Source of the DNA: Manis javanica
Lineage: Eukaryota > Chordata > Mammalia > Pholidota > Manidae
DNA: 64,000 nucleotides
NCBI RefSeq assembly: GCF_040802235.1
Contig: NC_133156.1
Coordinates: 145,497,173-145,561,172, forward strand
Direction of reading: 5' to 3'
Shown here: one piece after another, positions 49,001-59,700 of the stretch
Numbering within the stretch: position 1 is the stretch's first letter
Layout: the number at the start of each line of letters is the position of its first letter
Made by a program: the position numbers and the translations under genes
Notes under the pieces: model-generated
Databases searched by the model: none
The model's input: only the letters and a program-made list of their open reading frames with translations
What the model was told of the DNA's origin: nothing

Positions 49001-51005
49001 CCGCTGGCTAGAAGCAAGCACCAAGTCAGTCCCACCAGCTTCTGTGTCTGTGACATCCTGCACCCTCTACATTAGAGATATTGAGGTTTCTCTATCATTT
49101 CCTCAAAGATATTTTTAAGTTTCAATTTTATTTGTCAAGCAAATGTCTGAATTTTATACAAAATGACTGATAGTTTCTTTGTGACATTTCTCCTATTGCT
49201 TTTATTGTAGAAAACTTACAGGTTTTCTTTTCACTCATTTTTCTGATACATGCAGTTTATTTTTGCCCGTAATGGGTAGTGAAGACCCAATAGCTTTTTT
49301 CCCAAAAAGCTAGCCAATTTTCATGGTATGAAAAGCAGAATATTTACCACTACTCCACTGATTTTTGTTTAACCCTCGGAGTACATGGGCGATGGTACCC
49401 CTTGAGAAGGCGTGAAGGTGAGGGCCAAAGCAACTGAGGGGTGGCAGAGAAGACAATGCCAAGAAGCAGCTCCCTCACGGTGACCTCATTTGTTGGCATC
49501 GGAGCACAGACTCAGCAGCTCTGGCTCCTGCCTCCCAGTCACTCGGACTGACTCTGAACTTAGGCCAACCAGGATAGTAGCAGTTGCTGACTAAATGCCC
49601 TAAGCAGGTTACCCCTGGAATTCCTAGGAACCTTAAGATACTGCCTTGTTTTCCTTACTAGGTGGTTGACTGCACCAGGACAGTGGTCATGTCTGAGTCA
49701 CCTCCACAACCTCCCCAGCAGGTGCAGAGTGTGTCTTGCACAGGTCGGGTGGCCTGTGAAGTTTGTCAAGGCCAGGCTGAGCTGGCTGGCTCTGCCCACT
49801 GCTGCTGGCAGCTGTGCTCTGCAAGCAGTGAGGAGGGCATACGCGCTTGCCCACAGACTGTCTACGATGCTTGCATCCTTCTCACTGTTCACCTTCTATC
49901 TTTGTGTCCTCCACTTGGAGGACACCATTCTAGCATCAGTATCGGGGGAGAGAACAGTGAAGTTGGCACGGGGTAGGGGTGGTGCGTCAGGTCTCCCACT
50001 GCAGGATTCGAGGTAGCTGGTGCTTGGCTGGAGCCTCACTTACAATGTGAAGATTACAGGTCAGCTATGCGTGGATTTCTTTTCCTTTCACTAGGTAACA
50101 GCTAAAGCAAATGAATTTTTGCATTCAGAAAAATTTGGGATGAAAAAATGGAGATATTATACATCATTAATGGGATTGTTTTCTAATACATCAGAACTGT
50201 GTGTACTTTACATGTATGTTTAATACATGTGTGTATTTATACATATATCTATATACACATAGGCAATATATATCAAGTACATATACTTACTTTACAATTG
50301 CTATAGTTACCACACATGATCAAATAAACTATTTCATTCTCTCTAGGGAGGGATTCAAATGCGGAAAACCTGCCTATTTGTTAGCCACTTAAAGGGTGAC
50401 TTCTGTTTGATTATATCATGATAGCATCCAGGAATTGTTAATCTTTCAAAGCAGTACGAGCTATTACAGAAAATTTGAGGAACAGCAGAAAAGAGGAACA
50501 AAGGCAGAAGCACCCGTACTGAGTGGATCACCACTGTTTTAAGGTTTAAGCTCCAGTGATGGAGTCGGTGTGTGAGGATCCGCCTCTGTGGAAGAGGGCT
50601 CTACACAAGACCGAGGAAGAGTGCCCGCAGAGGCCTCCCCATGCCACTGGGAACCCCTCAGCCGCCTCTGGCTGGCTGGGCCTGGCCTGCCTGCCGGGCC
50701 GGGGTTCCGCTGCCGGCACATCCCCAGTGCGGTGGGAAACTGCGCGTGCCCCTCTCCATCAGGGAGGCCTCTGGCTTCCAAGCTCACTGGAGGCTCCAAT
50801 AGCCCAGTGCCCCAGTAAGCCGTGCCTTTCTTTCTCTTTTTGTTCCCAGACAGGAATCATTTCCCTCTATGACTGTGTTTTTAACAAGAACCCAGGTTAT
50901 AATCAGAAATTGCACCGAGATGACAGAGAACATGCAAAAAGCCTGGGACTTCATGTTAATGAGGAGGTAACGTTAAGGCAGACTCCTGACAAGGTGGCAG
51001 TGTCA

Positions 51006-51038
<33 letters not shown>

Positions 51039-51932
51039 GTTACTACTGTGTCCCGTTTGCTGTATGCAGCTCTCTTCTGTGCTGGAAGGTTACACTAAGC
51101 TCAGTCTGTTCTGCCATGTTACTGGGCAGTAATTGTATGACTGTTGTTCAGTTCTATAGAATTTAATTATGCAATGAAAGCACAGCTAAGAAGTTTTTTC
51201 AACAGATAAAAGAGGTTTTTGCTACCGAGTCCTGGTTGTCACGGTCCCTCTAGGGCCACTGTCACAGTCCCTCTAGGGCCACTGGCCTTCTAGGGATGAA
51301 ACCACCTGCTCCAGAGTGATCTCCCGAGCTGAGTGGCAGACCACAGTGACCATCACATAGAGCACAGCTCCCCTTGACCTTTCCAGGGGACATGGGAGGC
51401 ATGGGGGACATGCATTTGGGAGAAAAAAGGAGGCTGGAGGGACGAAAGCCTGGCAGGAGGAGGCAGGGAGGGGCCAGGGGAGAGAGAGAGAGAGGTCAGA
51501 GCAAGGTTTTTGCCTTTCCTCTGAACAACCTGAGGACCTTGGAGGGCTCTGAGCAGGGGACGGAGGCCCGCGTGGTTCAGCAGATCCTCCTGGTGTTAAG
51601 AAGTCCAGGTAGAGTAGGATGCTGGGGAAGGATGCAGGATGAGGGGGGCAGGACGGAGCAGGATGCAGGGTGTCGGGAGGCAGGCAGCAGGGGACAGGAG
51701 GCGGCTGGGAGCCCTGGGTCGCCGCATGCTGATGAGTGCGGTCACCCTGCAGGAGCACGAGAGGCCGGTCGGGCTGCTGTCGTCGTCCGTGCACGGGAGG
51801 CGCATCCACCAGCCGGTGGAGCCGCTGGACCGGGACCACCAGCGCGTCAAACACGTGCAGGCAGACTTCTACCGCAAGAATGACATCCCCAGCATCAAGG
51901 CGCCCGGTTTCGGGCATGTGTCCCCTTCCTGA
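39866..51932 (+). CDS. CFAP90: Cilia- and flagella-associated protein 90, complete CDS (148 aa)
   Basis: CFAP90 (C5orf49) is a small protein reported on the inside of ciliary doublet microtubules in airway cilia. Exons 39866-40015, 50850-50966 and 51753-51932 join to 148 codons plus stop, against 147 residues in human. An acidic N-terminus (MDDDEEEE) leads into [15 protein letters not shown] and [19 protein letters not shown]. The middle is [11 protein letters not shown] and [20 protein letters not shown]. The C-terminus is [20 protein letters not shown], then GHVSPS. All splice phases are 0. The ATG is the first in frame within the CpG island and gives the conserved N-terminus. There is no signal peptide or membrane segment, which fits a structural microtubule inner protein. 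No break was seen. Intron 1 is 10.8 kb and intron 2 is 786 bp. Confidence 0.95.
41983..42185 (-). mobile_element. hAT-type DNA transposon fossil in CFAP90 intron 1
   Basis: It is of the same family as 16418-16615: GGGTTAGCACACCAAGGCCC, AATAATATTTTATTTGAATG, ATGGCCGTTTGTTTAGTATT and a GTCAACC end. Diverged copy. Confidence 0.5.
42705..42830 (+). mobile_element. MIR fragment in CFAP90 intron 1
   Basis: Diverged MIR core: ACTGGCTCCACGTCAG, ACACACCTGCTTCTCACTTT, GCCCACCTATGAAACAGTAC. Confidence 0.45.
44010..44150 (+). mobile_element. L2 3' end in CFAP90 intron 1
   Basis: ATGAGCTTTATGAGGGCAGG, GCACCCATCTCACATAGTTG and repeated AATAAATGAGGAATGAATAA are the usual L2 tail. Confidence 0.7.
46826..47149 (-). 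mobile_element. ERVL-MaLR (MLT1/MST-type) solo LTR fossil in CFAP90 intron 1
   Basis: On the minus strand it begins TGTTATGGATTCAGTAC and ends near the TTAAGCCACCCCATC motif. These are the typical start and end of mammalian MaLR LTRs. Ancient; the subfamily was not resolved. Confidence 0.75.
50850..50966 (+). CDS. CFAP90: CFAP90 exon 2
   Basis: It is 117 bp (39 codons) between TTGTTCCCAG and GTAACG. It encodes [20 protein letters not shown] and then [20 protein letters not shown] long pyrimidine tract precedes the acceptor. Confidence 0.95.
51008..51037 (+). repeat. (GT)n microsatellite in CFAP90 intron 2
   Basis: About 15 uninterrupted GT units lie 42 bp after exon 2. Confidence 0.97.
51238..51283 (+). 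repeat. Tandem duplication, 2 x 23 bp, in CFAP90 intron 2
   Basis: Two adjacent 23-bp units (start GTCACRGTCCC, end GGGCCACT) differ at one base. Confidence 0.95.
51753..51932 (+). CDS. CFAP90: CFAP90 exon 3, last coding segment
   Basis: The acceptor CCCTGCAG precedes [20 protein letters not shown]. The frame ends PGFGHVSPS at TGA 51930-51932. The exon and the following 130 bp are very GC- and CpG-rich, unlike exon 2. Confidence 0.95.
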   Translation, partial: EHERPVGLLSSSVHGRRIHQPVEPLDRDHQRVKHVQADFYRKNDIPSIKAPGFGHVSPS

Positions 51933-52091
51933 CGCCCACCGCGGTCGGGTCCCTCGGGCCACGCAGGCGCCGGCGGATTGGAGGCGGCGGCAGCGATGGC
52001 CTGCGGGCACCTCCACCCTCGGGGCAACCACGCCTGCGGGGCGAAAACGGCAGAGGACATGGCGCGAGGGCAGGTCCGCTGTTAGCGCCAG

Positions 52092-52097
52092 AATAAA
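52092..52097 (+). terminator. CFAP90: CFAP90 polyadenylation signal
   Basis: AATAAA lies 160 bases after the CFAP90 stop codon, followed by GT-rich sequence (GGTGGTCTGG and TTTTGTTTGTG) that suits cleavage at about 52115. Confidence 0.8.
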
Positions 52098-52486
52098 GTG
52101 AAAACTGTTCCCCCTTGAGGGTGGTCTGGTTCAGTTTTGTTTGTGGCCACTCCACGTTTGCAAGACTCTTTGGGGGAGCGGTGAGCAGTCCCTTTTCTCA
52201 ACCGTTATGCATACTGCTACTGGCTGAAAAATGGACAATACTGCTTTTCAAACTCTCTTCGAGAGGCGATGGAATGAAGCCGCCTTTTGGCACAGTTGAA
52301 CCCTAGATACTACAACATTGCCCACCAGAAGTCCCAGCTGCACATAACAGAATTTTGCACCATGGAGGTCAATAGTCCTAGTAAGAATGGGTGGCCTGGG
52401 TGGTCAGCAATGCTGCTGTCACTCCTCAATTAGGAAGCAGCCAAAGGTCATGCAAAGAGAGGACTTGGAGGTTCAGCAGACTTGGG

Positions 52487-52600
52487 TAAAAGTCTGGCTC
52501 CTGCATTTTCCAACTGCATGGTGCAGGGCAAATTATTTCACCTGTTTGAGCCCACATGTCCTCTCTATAAAGTGGGAGTTGTGAACTGTGGAGTTTGTTT
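52487..52600 (+). mobile_element. MIR fragment, CFAP90-ADCY2 interval
   Basis: GTCTGGCTCCTGCATTTTCC, then GGGCAAATTATTTCACCTGT and CTATAAAGTGGGAGTTGTG match the MIR core. Confidence 0.65.
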
Positions 52601-53297
52601 GGGAATCATTTACTTTTTGTGTGGTCATAATTTATTCAGTCACCATAGGGGCTGTGACGGTTAGTCGGGGCAGTTTTCTTTCTGGAAGCAGCTGCTTTTA
52701 ACCTAGGCTGGAAATGTTTACTTTGGAGATGATTTGAAACATACTCAAATATTAAGATGTTGACTATATTTTTAATGAGTGGATCCCTTGGAAGAAATCA
52801 TCCCTCCTGCATGGTGATTACATTTCTCACTGCTTAGCAGTTAGTGGGCAGGTGACCTAATTAAGTTCAGTACTGATCCTCCATCGCTGGTTTTAGTGTT
52901 TGGATTCTCTAAGGACTTATGACACTGAATTGCTGGCAATTTCAAGGCTGAGTGACTCTTAAATATTTTATTCTTTGGAAAATGTGTTTTCACTGTAGAT
53001 GCCTTTTATCTTCACTTTTGTCCCCAAATAGCAGCAGTTTGTATGGAATGCCTTTGGGTGCATTAAGCCATATTTATACTAAAATAGTCAGGAATATACA
53101 TAAGTTTGGATTTTGGAAATCCTTATAAATTACTCTCTCTTCATTCTAGATTACCAAGAAAGACAAAGCATCTTTAAGAAAAGGCTTCATCTGAAAGTCA
53201 CTGCAATAAATTGTCAAACTAAATCATTTTCAGTTATTTTAAGTCAGATCCAACTCCCTTAACGTTCCACTACTTTTGAAAAGCAGGGCCTTGGTGG

Positions 53298-53528
53298 TAT
53301 TATGTTTAGTACACATGGTGTCGGGGATCAAGGGGAGAACAGTGTAGCACAGAGAAGGCACATAGTGGATCTGTGGCACCTTACTACACTGATGGACAGT
53401 GACTGCAGTGGGGTATGGGTGGGGACTTGATAATATGGGTAAATGTAGTAACCACATTATTTTTTCATGTGAAACCTTCGTAAGAGTGTATATCAATCAT
53501 ACCTTAATAAAAAATTAAAAAAAAAAAC
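53298..53528 (+). mobile_element. 5'-truncated L1 insertion (3' end only)
   Basis: It is about 230 bp of L1 3' UTR ending ACCTTAATAAAAAATT and an A tail. A 16-bp target duplication flanks it: AGCAGGGCCTTGGTGG at 53282-53297 and AGCAGGGCCTCAGTGG at 53529-53544, with two mismatches. Its 3' end differs in type from the L1 at 1254-7760. Confidence 0.8.
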
Positions 53529-54069
53529 AGCAGGGCCTCAGTGGGGCAAGGTTTCAAAAGATCTCATTTGTCAGGCAGCGAGAAAAAGTTCATTGTATTT
53601 CTCTCAGCATCTCAACTTTTACAATCTGAAGTCAACCAGTGAACGCCCGCTGGTCATCTTAGCAAAGAGAGGCATCTATTAAGAGAATTTGTTTGGAATC
53701 ACAAATTTCCACCATTACTCAATGTTTCTTGGGAAGCAGAGTGCTTGCTGTCTTGGGAAAGCACATTGAGTTGGGAAAAAAGAATAACATGGAGGATTCA
53801 TGACAGTGGAGGCATTTTTAAACAGAGGTATGAAAAATATTTTCATCTTAAGGGGACTGTACTCAAAGTGGTTTTCATGACGGCTTCCTACAAGATTTAT
53901 AGGTCAATGAGGAAGCCTTTGAGGAGACATGGGCTGACAGAAGAGAACTGCCAGGCCTCATTTGCATGATTCACTCAGAAATGTTTGCAGTTGCCAGAGT
54001 GTTGGGAGCTTTGCCCAGGAGCCAGATTTCAGGGAACTTCCAGATTTTAGGGAACAGGCAATTTTCCAC

Positions 54070-54160
54070 TCTAGTTTCATCTTGGTCACTAATCAACTGG
54101 GAAACTTTGAACAAGCCTCTGGGCCTCTTTGCACCCGTTTCTTCATTTGTCAAAAGCAGG
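54070..54160 (+). mobile_element. MIR fragment, CFAP90-ADCY2 interval
   Basis: TGGGAAACTTTGAACAAGCC, TCTGGGCCTCTTTGCACC and GTTTCTTCATTTGTC are MIR-like. Confidence 0.5.
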
Positions 54161-54282
54161 GCAGTCTCAGACTTGATCAGGGATCACAATCACAGTGGCG
54201 GACTTGTTACCCAAACACAGTGAGTGTGGGTGGAGGGGGCCCACTGCCAGGGCTTCCCACCTGGCACATATGCATGGGGCCT

Positions 54283-54352
54283 GAAGATGTGCCTTTCTAA
54301 CAAGTCCCCAGGGGATGCTGACACTGCTGGTTGGGGACCACACTTTGAGAGA
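54283..54352. mobile_element. MER5A fragment
   Basis: The text TTTCTAACAAGTCCCCAGGG, GATGCTGACACTGCTGG and GGACCACACTTTGAGAG is the typical MER5A end. Confidence 0.65.
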
Positions 54353-56618
54353 CCATGTATGCACACACCTCTGCCAGGTGAACTCTGATAATGACTTTGA
54401 TTGTTTTAAAAAGTCAGTCGCTTGGGAAGACTGATGAAACAGCTTGGGGAAAAAAATAATTCTCCTTCTGAGTTCTTTCCACCAAATTGACCACATCTCA
54501 GGGAAGGAGGAGAGGGCCATGTTTAGGAGTGCTTGGCCAATCAACCAGCTGTGGGCATCTACTAAGGAGAGGTGACATAAAGTGCCATGTGATGGGTGTG
54601 CCGGAGGCTTTAAGGGAGGAAGCGCTCACAGGCGCAGTGGCCGATCACTGTTGTGACAGCTGCACAAGGCTGGCTTGGAGTCACTGAAACCCTAGTCCAG
54701 ATTTCAGGTAGAGTGAAATGTCCTTACATTTTTCTTCTTTCAGTCGCCTTTTTGGAGAATCAGGTATATCAAGGAAAATGCTAAGCTGCAATTAGCAGAT
54801 CAAAAATTCCTGACTGAGGCAAACAATTGAACACATGCTGTATTCCACTTCAATGATGAAAGCCAGTTATTAGTTTTGATAAGTGCTTTTAACTTAGTAT
54901 GAATCAAGGTCCTGGCACGGCAGCCACGTTGGTGCTGCGAATATGCTGAGGGGTTAAGCCCTGGGTACCAGTCAGGCTTTTTAATAGTCGCTAGCTTTTC
55001 AGCGGTCACAGACCTGATCCTATGAGCTAACAATCAGGAGAATACTCCTAAGAAAAACTGAGAGATGTGTTCAAATTCACACAGGAGTAAAAATTCAGAG
55101 TCAAGAATCAAACTGAGGCCTCACACTTCAAGTGCAAGTTCCCAGGAAAAAGCTGTTTCCTGCTAGACCACTGGGGTCCTCTACCTCTTATGATTTATGA
55201 CATGATTTATGAAAATAAACCAAGTTTGCCCAACCACACTGGCACTGGGAACTTTGCTTTTAAACATTAAATTATTCACAATTGCTCTATTTTTATTTAC
55301 CCTTTGGCACAGTATGGTTTCTTTACATGAAGATAAATCCCAAAACTGTAGAGTTGGATTTACAAAAATGAAATTTCCAAGGTCTTCATCTTCAGAAAGG
55401 CATAGACATCTGCTCTGTGCCTTCTTAAACTTCCTCAGACATAAGAGGCAGCTTATGGGGCTTGGCACCATCTCCTGGTTTGTTCAAACTACTGTGACTG
55501 CTGACTTACATCATTCCAAATTACGTTCCTGCAGGCTGTGTGAAAGTTCTTCCAAAGTACTAAGGTAGATGGAGTATTCAGACAGAGTGCTGTTGCCAGC
55601 AGAGAATCGTTTTACTGTTAAAATATTTCTCCTAGAGAATGTGCTGTAGCAATGCCAAAATGAAACCTGGACCACATGACACACTGAGCACGCTTTCTTT
55701 CTGGCCCAAAAAACTGCATAATCAAGTACACACATCACTGTAAAAAATATGCATCATCAACCAGAAGTTGCATAATCAATGATCCCAAACTTTGTCCTGA
55801 TCTGAATATACTTAAGAACATCTCCATCTTAGCTTTAGGAGAGCCCTTTCTGAAACAACTGTCCAACGGGAGAATGAACAGTAAACAAACCTCAGTTCTG
55901 GGGCAAACCGCAGGGGAAAGGAGGAGCAGGGAGAAAAGATATAAACTGCAAACTAAAGTACATAAACTTTTAATGAATTAACCTTACAAAAGACAATGGC
56001 ATCAAACATCAGACGCGTTTGGTACAAAACTGTTCCTACGTCATGAGAACTAATGGTGGTGATGGAGGGCAACGTACTGCTAGCATGAGACACGACAGAG
56101 CAAGGTGACAGCACCACGGATCCCAGCCGGGGCCGCGCTTGGTCACTGGCCATGAGGCAGGTGGTGAACACAGTCACATTCCATGTGGGGTGACAGAATC
56201 AACATATTCACAAATACTGTGTGTTTTAGTATCAGACTAGTGGATGCGGCTGGCGAGCTACCATATTTTCCAGAGAATAACATGCACCAGAATATAATAT
56301 ACACCTCCTAGTTTTATTGCCATAAGAATGTTTGTTTGTTTCACCTCTATCATTTCTGTTAGTTCTCTGAATTCCTTTCTCCTAGAACACACACGCCTTT
56401 TCCTTCTGCTCAGGAGTAAGCACAGTGCGAGCGGCAGAGCGATCTTGGCACACATCAGACACCAAACGGTATGCCACCAGGTCGCAGGAACGAGTCTGCA
56501 AGGCTCCATAGGACAGAACAGAGCACGTACATCAAAAACGAGGGACACAAGTTGCAGTCAGAAAGTGCATTGTACCTTCCTGAAAATACAGTCTTCTAGC
56601 CAAAACGACGGCGATTCT

Positions 56619-56771
56619 TCAGGATGCCAAATTGCTCTGGGAAAGGGATCGTGACATTTCTGTGTTTACAAAGTACGTTTTCAGCTCCCCCTTGCCCTTC
56701 ACATTGATGACGCCTCGGCAAGTGCATGTGTACCCCAGTGCCTGTAGGATGAGGCTCGTCTCCTCGGTGAC
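56619..56771 (-). CDS. ADCY2: ADCY2 last coding exon
   Basis: The acceptor CTTCTAG ends above 56771. Fifty codons from VTEETS end at TGA (56621-56619). The 3' UTR continues to lower coordinates. Its end is not clear: minus-strand AATAAA occurs near 56312, and other A-rich candidates lie further down. Confidence 0.95.
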   Translation of the reverse strand, partial: VTEETSLILQALGYTCTCRGVINVKGKGELKTYFVNTEMSRSLSQSNLAS

Positions 56772-59700
56772 CTAGAAGCACATTGACAAATGAAGAAGTG
56801 GTTAGTGCCTCTGTCAGCAGGACACCTTTGAAAGGTCATTGGACTATGAGGATAAAGAACCAAAAATGCTCATGTTCTTCAGCCCATTCATTGCACTCCT
56901 GAGAAATTAGGAGAGAAAATAATCCATGAGAAGAGAAGCTCCTGAGGCCAGTGTTTAATTTAGTGCTGTGAGAGTGAAAAACTGGAAATGACCTCAAAGT
57001 CAAGGGATCTCCAGGGTGAAGTAAACTCAGTGCTGTCATGACTAATATTGTAGATGAGATGAATAACTTCTTTTCACCCCAAAAAAGAATTAAGCTTGGA
57101 TCCATGCTGATTTCAACCATGTGAAGATTATGCATTCACATATATGAGGCCTGGAAAATGGAAAGTAAATCAAAACATGTTGGGGTGCTGGGATTTGGGA
57201 TGAGTGTTTACAAACTGTCATGAATATCATTTCATGAAATCATAAATATTAATAACAGATTTTAATATGGATGGAAGACAACACCTTGAGAGGCAGCCAA
57301 CACCTGCACGTGGGTGTGCGTTTTGGGTTGAGTGCACATGGGTAAGGTGTCCTAAGGAGTTCACAGTAGTCTTGGCCTGCAGGTCTTGAAGGCTTTCTCC
57401 TACCACTGACTCCATGAGGAATGCTGAAATGCACAGGCAAGCCCCTGCGGCAGCCTGCCCTTTGGGCAGGACTTGTGGTGACTTCCTGCCATCGCACCAG
57501 GCAGCAAGCACCCCAGTGGCAGAGTCACCATCAGGTCCCGCTGGCACACAGGCAGTGAAGCTTCCTGGGAAGTTCGGCTTCTCTCTCAGGGCAGGTGGGT
57601 GGGGTTAAGCCTTGTACCAGCTCACCGTGAGCGTGCTGGGCTCTCCCTGGAAGACTAAGTCTGGGGACTCTGCAGCCACACCGGAACCTCCTGCAAACAC
57701 ATTTTCTTATGCAGAGAATGGGTGAGGTGCATAGACTTGGCTAAGAATGAGGCCTCAGCTGTGGAGGGGAAGAGAGGTGCCCCTGTCAAGAACATGGCAC
57801 CCCAGCCAGGGAGGAATTATTAGTTATTAATGTTCTGCCCCCCAGGAGGAATCTAGGGCTTGAGCTGACAGGACAAAGCTGTTTTCCAAAACCCCTGGTA
57901 GGACTGCTTTGGAACCAGGTATAAAAGCAGAGGAAGAGGAGAGATTTCTTCCCATTAAGTCAGAGGAAGTGGACAGGCATCTAGAGTCCCCGGCCAGCTT
58001 GGGCACGGGGTGGGGGGACGCACAGGTGCTGGGCAGGCTTGTGGACAGCACAGTGACACCACAGTACAGATCCGCTTTGGGTGTGGGCACTGTGTGGGGG
58101 TGGGGACAGCAGCCAGGAGCCAGCCTTCTGGAGCTTGGGCCGAGAGAGGCCTGGAGGGCAGACAGTGCCGTGGGGCAGAAACACATTGTGCCACAGAGGG
58201 GCTGTGCTTACAAGAACCCAGGGGTGCATCCAGGGCTCCCTGAGGTGAGGGTGAAGTGTGCGCTGTAATGATCTTGGGGCTGCTGAAAAGGGTTAGATAA
58301 ATCCCTCCATCTTCCTGAAGTGTGACCCAGTGGCCAGCCGCTGGCATGGTGGCCAATGTGTGGGTCCTTGGGACCCGTGTAAGCTGAACAGGAAAGAAAA
58401 TGGGCAAGCAGTTGCCAGGTGTCCTCCCCCAGCTGGCCCATGTCCCAGATGGTGGGGTCAGGTCTAGTTTGGGGGTGATGCCAGGAACACAGGAAGGACT
58501 TTGAATCCCGGGTAAGAACTGAAGGACCTTTCACAGTCAAGAGACTCAGATTACAAATGTGTTCTCACAGTCAGAGTTCTTAGGGATAATCATAATTAGA
58601 GAATTCCATGGCCCCTGGGCTTCTGACTCTTCTCAAAGAGAGCAAACCCATCACTTGGAGCCCGGGATGTCCATTGGGCATTAGTGTGGAGCATCACCAT
58701 TGGCATTGTGGGGCTGTCTGCTGGAACCTGGGATGCCAAGCACACAGTCCTCAGGAAGCAGGGAGGAGGGGGTGTCTCCCTGGTGAGCGCCAGCTAGTCT
58801 CACTCCCCGCCACCAGGCTGGCTGGGGACTGGGCTTTCTATCTGCTCTTTAGGCTTCCGGACAGGAAAGCACGGCGAGGGCGTACTGCTCTTCCATCAGA
58901 CAGCCTGTTCTCGAGGCCCAGGAGAAGCTGCTAACAGCCTCAGCATCATTCTTTTACTATTCCTGGCATCTCACTAAGTTTTTGCACATAAATGGAAATG
59001 GGAGGCTATTGGAGCTACAGAGAGCTACCCCCTCAGGAGAGGGAAGCTTTCTCATATGCAGACCTCCTGGCTGCCTAGCTGAGTGCACACACACAGGTCT
59101 GCAGACACACTTCACTCTTGATAGGCAAAAACCTGTCTTCTTTCTCCCCTGGTGCTCAGAGAGCACAGACACTGTCCAGGTGGCTGCTGTGCTCTAAATC
59201 ACTTGGACCTTTATGATGCCTGGTATCCTTTTAGAGACATACTTGAGTTCAAACTCATTTTAAACCCTGATCCACAGGGGATTTACAATCTCCAGAAGGG
59301 AGCCTCTCCCTGACTGGTCTCTCTTAAATTGCTTTTGATACTTATCCCAAGCACTTGGAAACTGCTTAGACAGTATGAAACTACCATCCATCTTCTGCTG
59401 TGGAATCACAGACCCAGAGAAATGCCTGGTGGTTACCATGGGGGAGGGGTATGCATCAGGGGGTAGAATCGGTGAAGGGGACAAGGAGGCACAAAATCTC
59501 AACTGTAATATAGATTAGTAAAGGGATGAAAGTAGAGCACAGGGAATATATTCGATAGTTCTGTAACATCTGTGTTGAAAGCAGCTATGCTAGTTGGGGT
59601 GAACAATATAGGTAACTACTGAATCACTGTGTTGTATACTTGAAACCAATATAATACTGTAAATCAACTACACCTAAAAACAAAACAAAAAACAACAAAA

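Larger units (their letters stand above)
40181..50849. other. CFAP90 intron 1 beyond the CpG island
   Basis: It holds the hAT copy, MIR, L2 and MaLR elements listed above. A further mammal-type interspersed repeat at about 46395-46640 starts near GCTATGCTGCAGTAACAACC; I could not name it. Otherwise nothing was recognised. Confidence 0.5.
52116..56618 (-). other. ADCY2 3' UTR/flank and CFAP90-ADCY2 intergenic DNA
   Basis: No coding sequence was found. The part next to 56618 is ADCY2 3' UTR on the minus strand; human ADCY2 has a 3' UTR of a few kb, so much of this may be transcribed. It holds two MIR copies, an L1 3' fragment and a MER5A piece, listed separately. The rest is unassigned. Confidence 0.5.
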
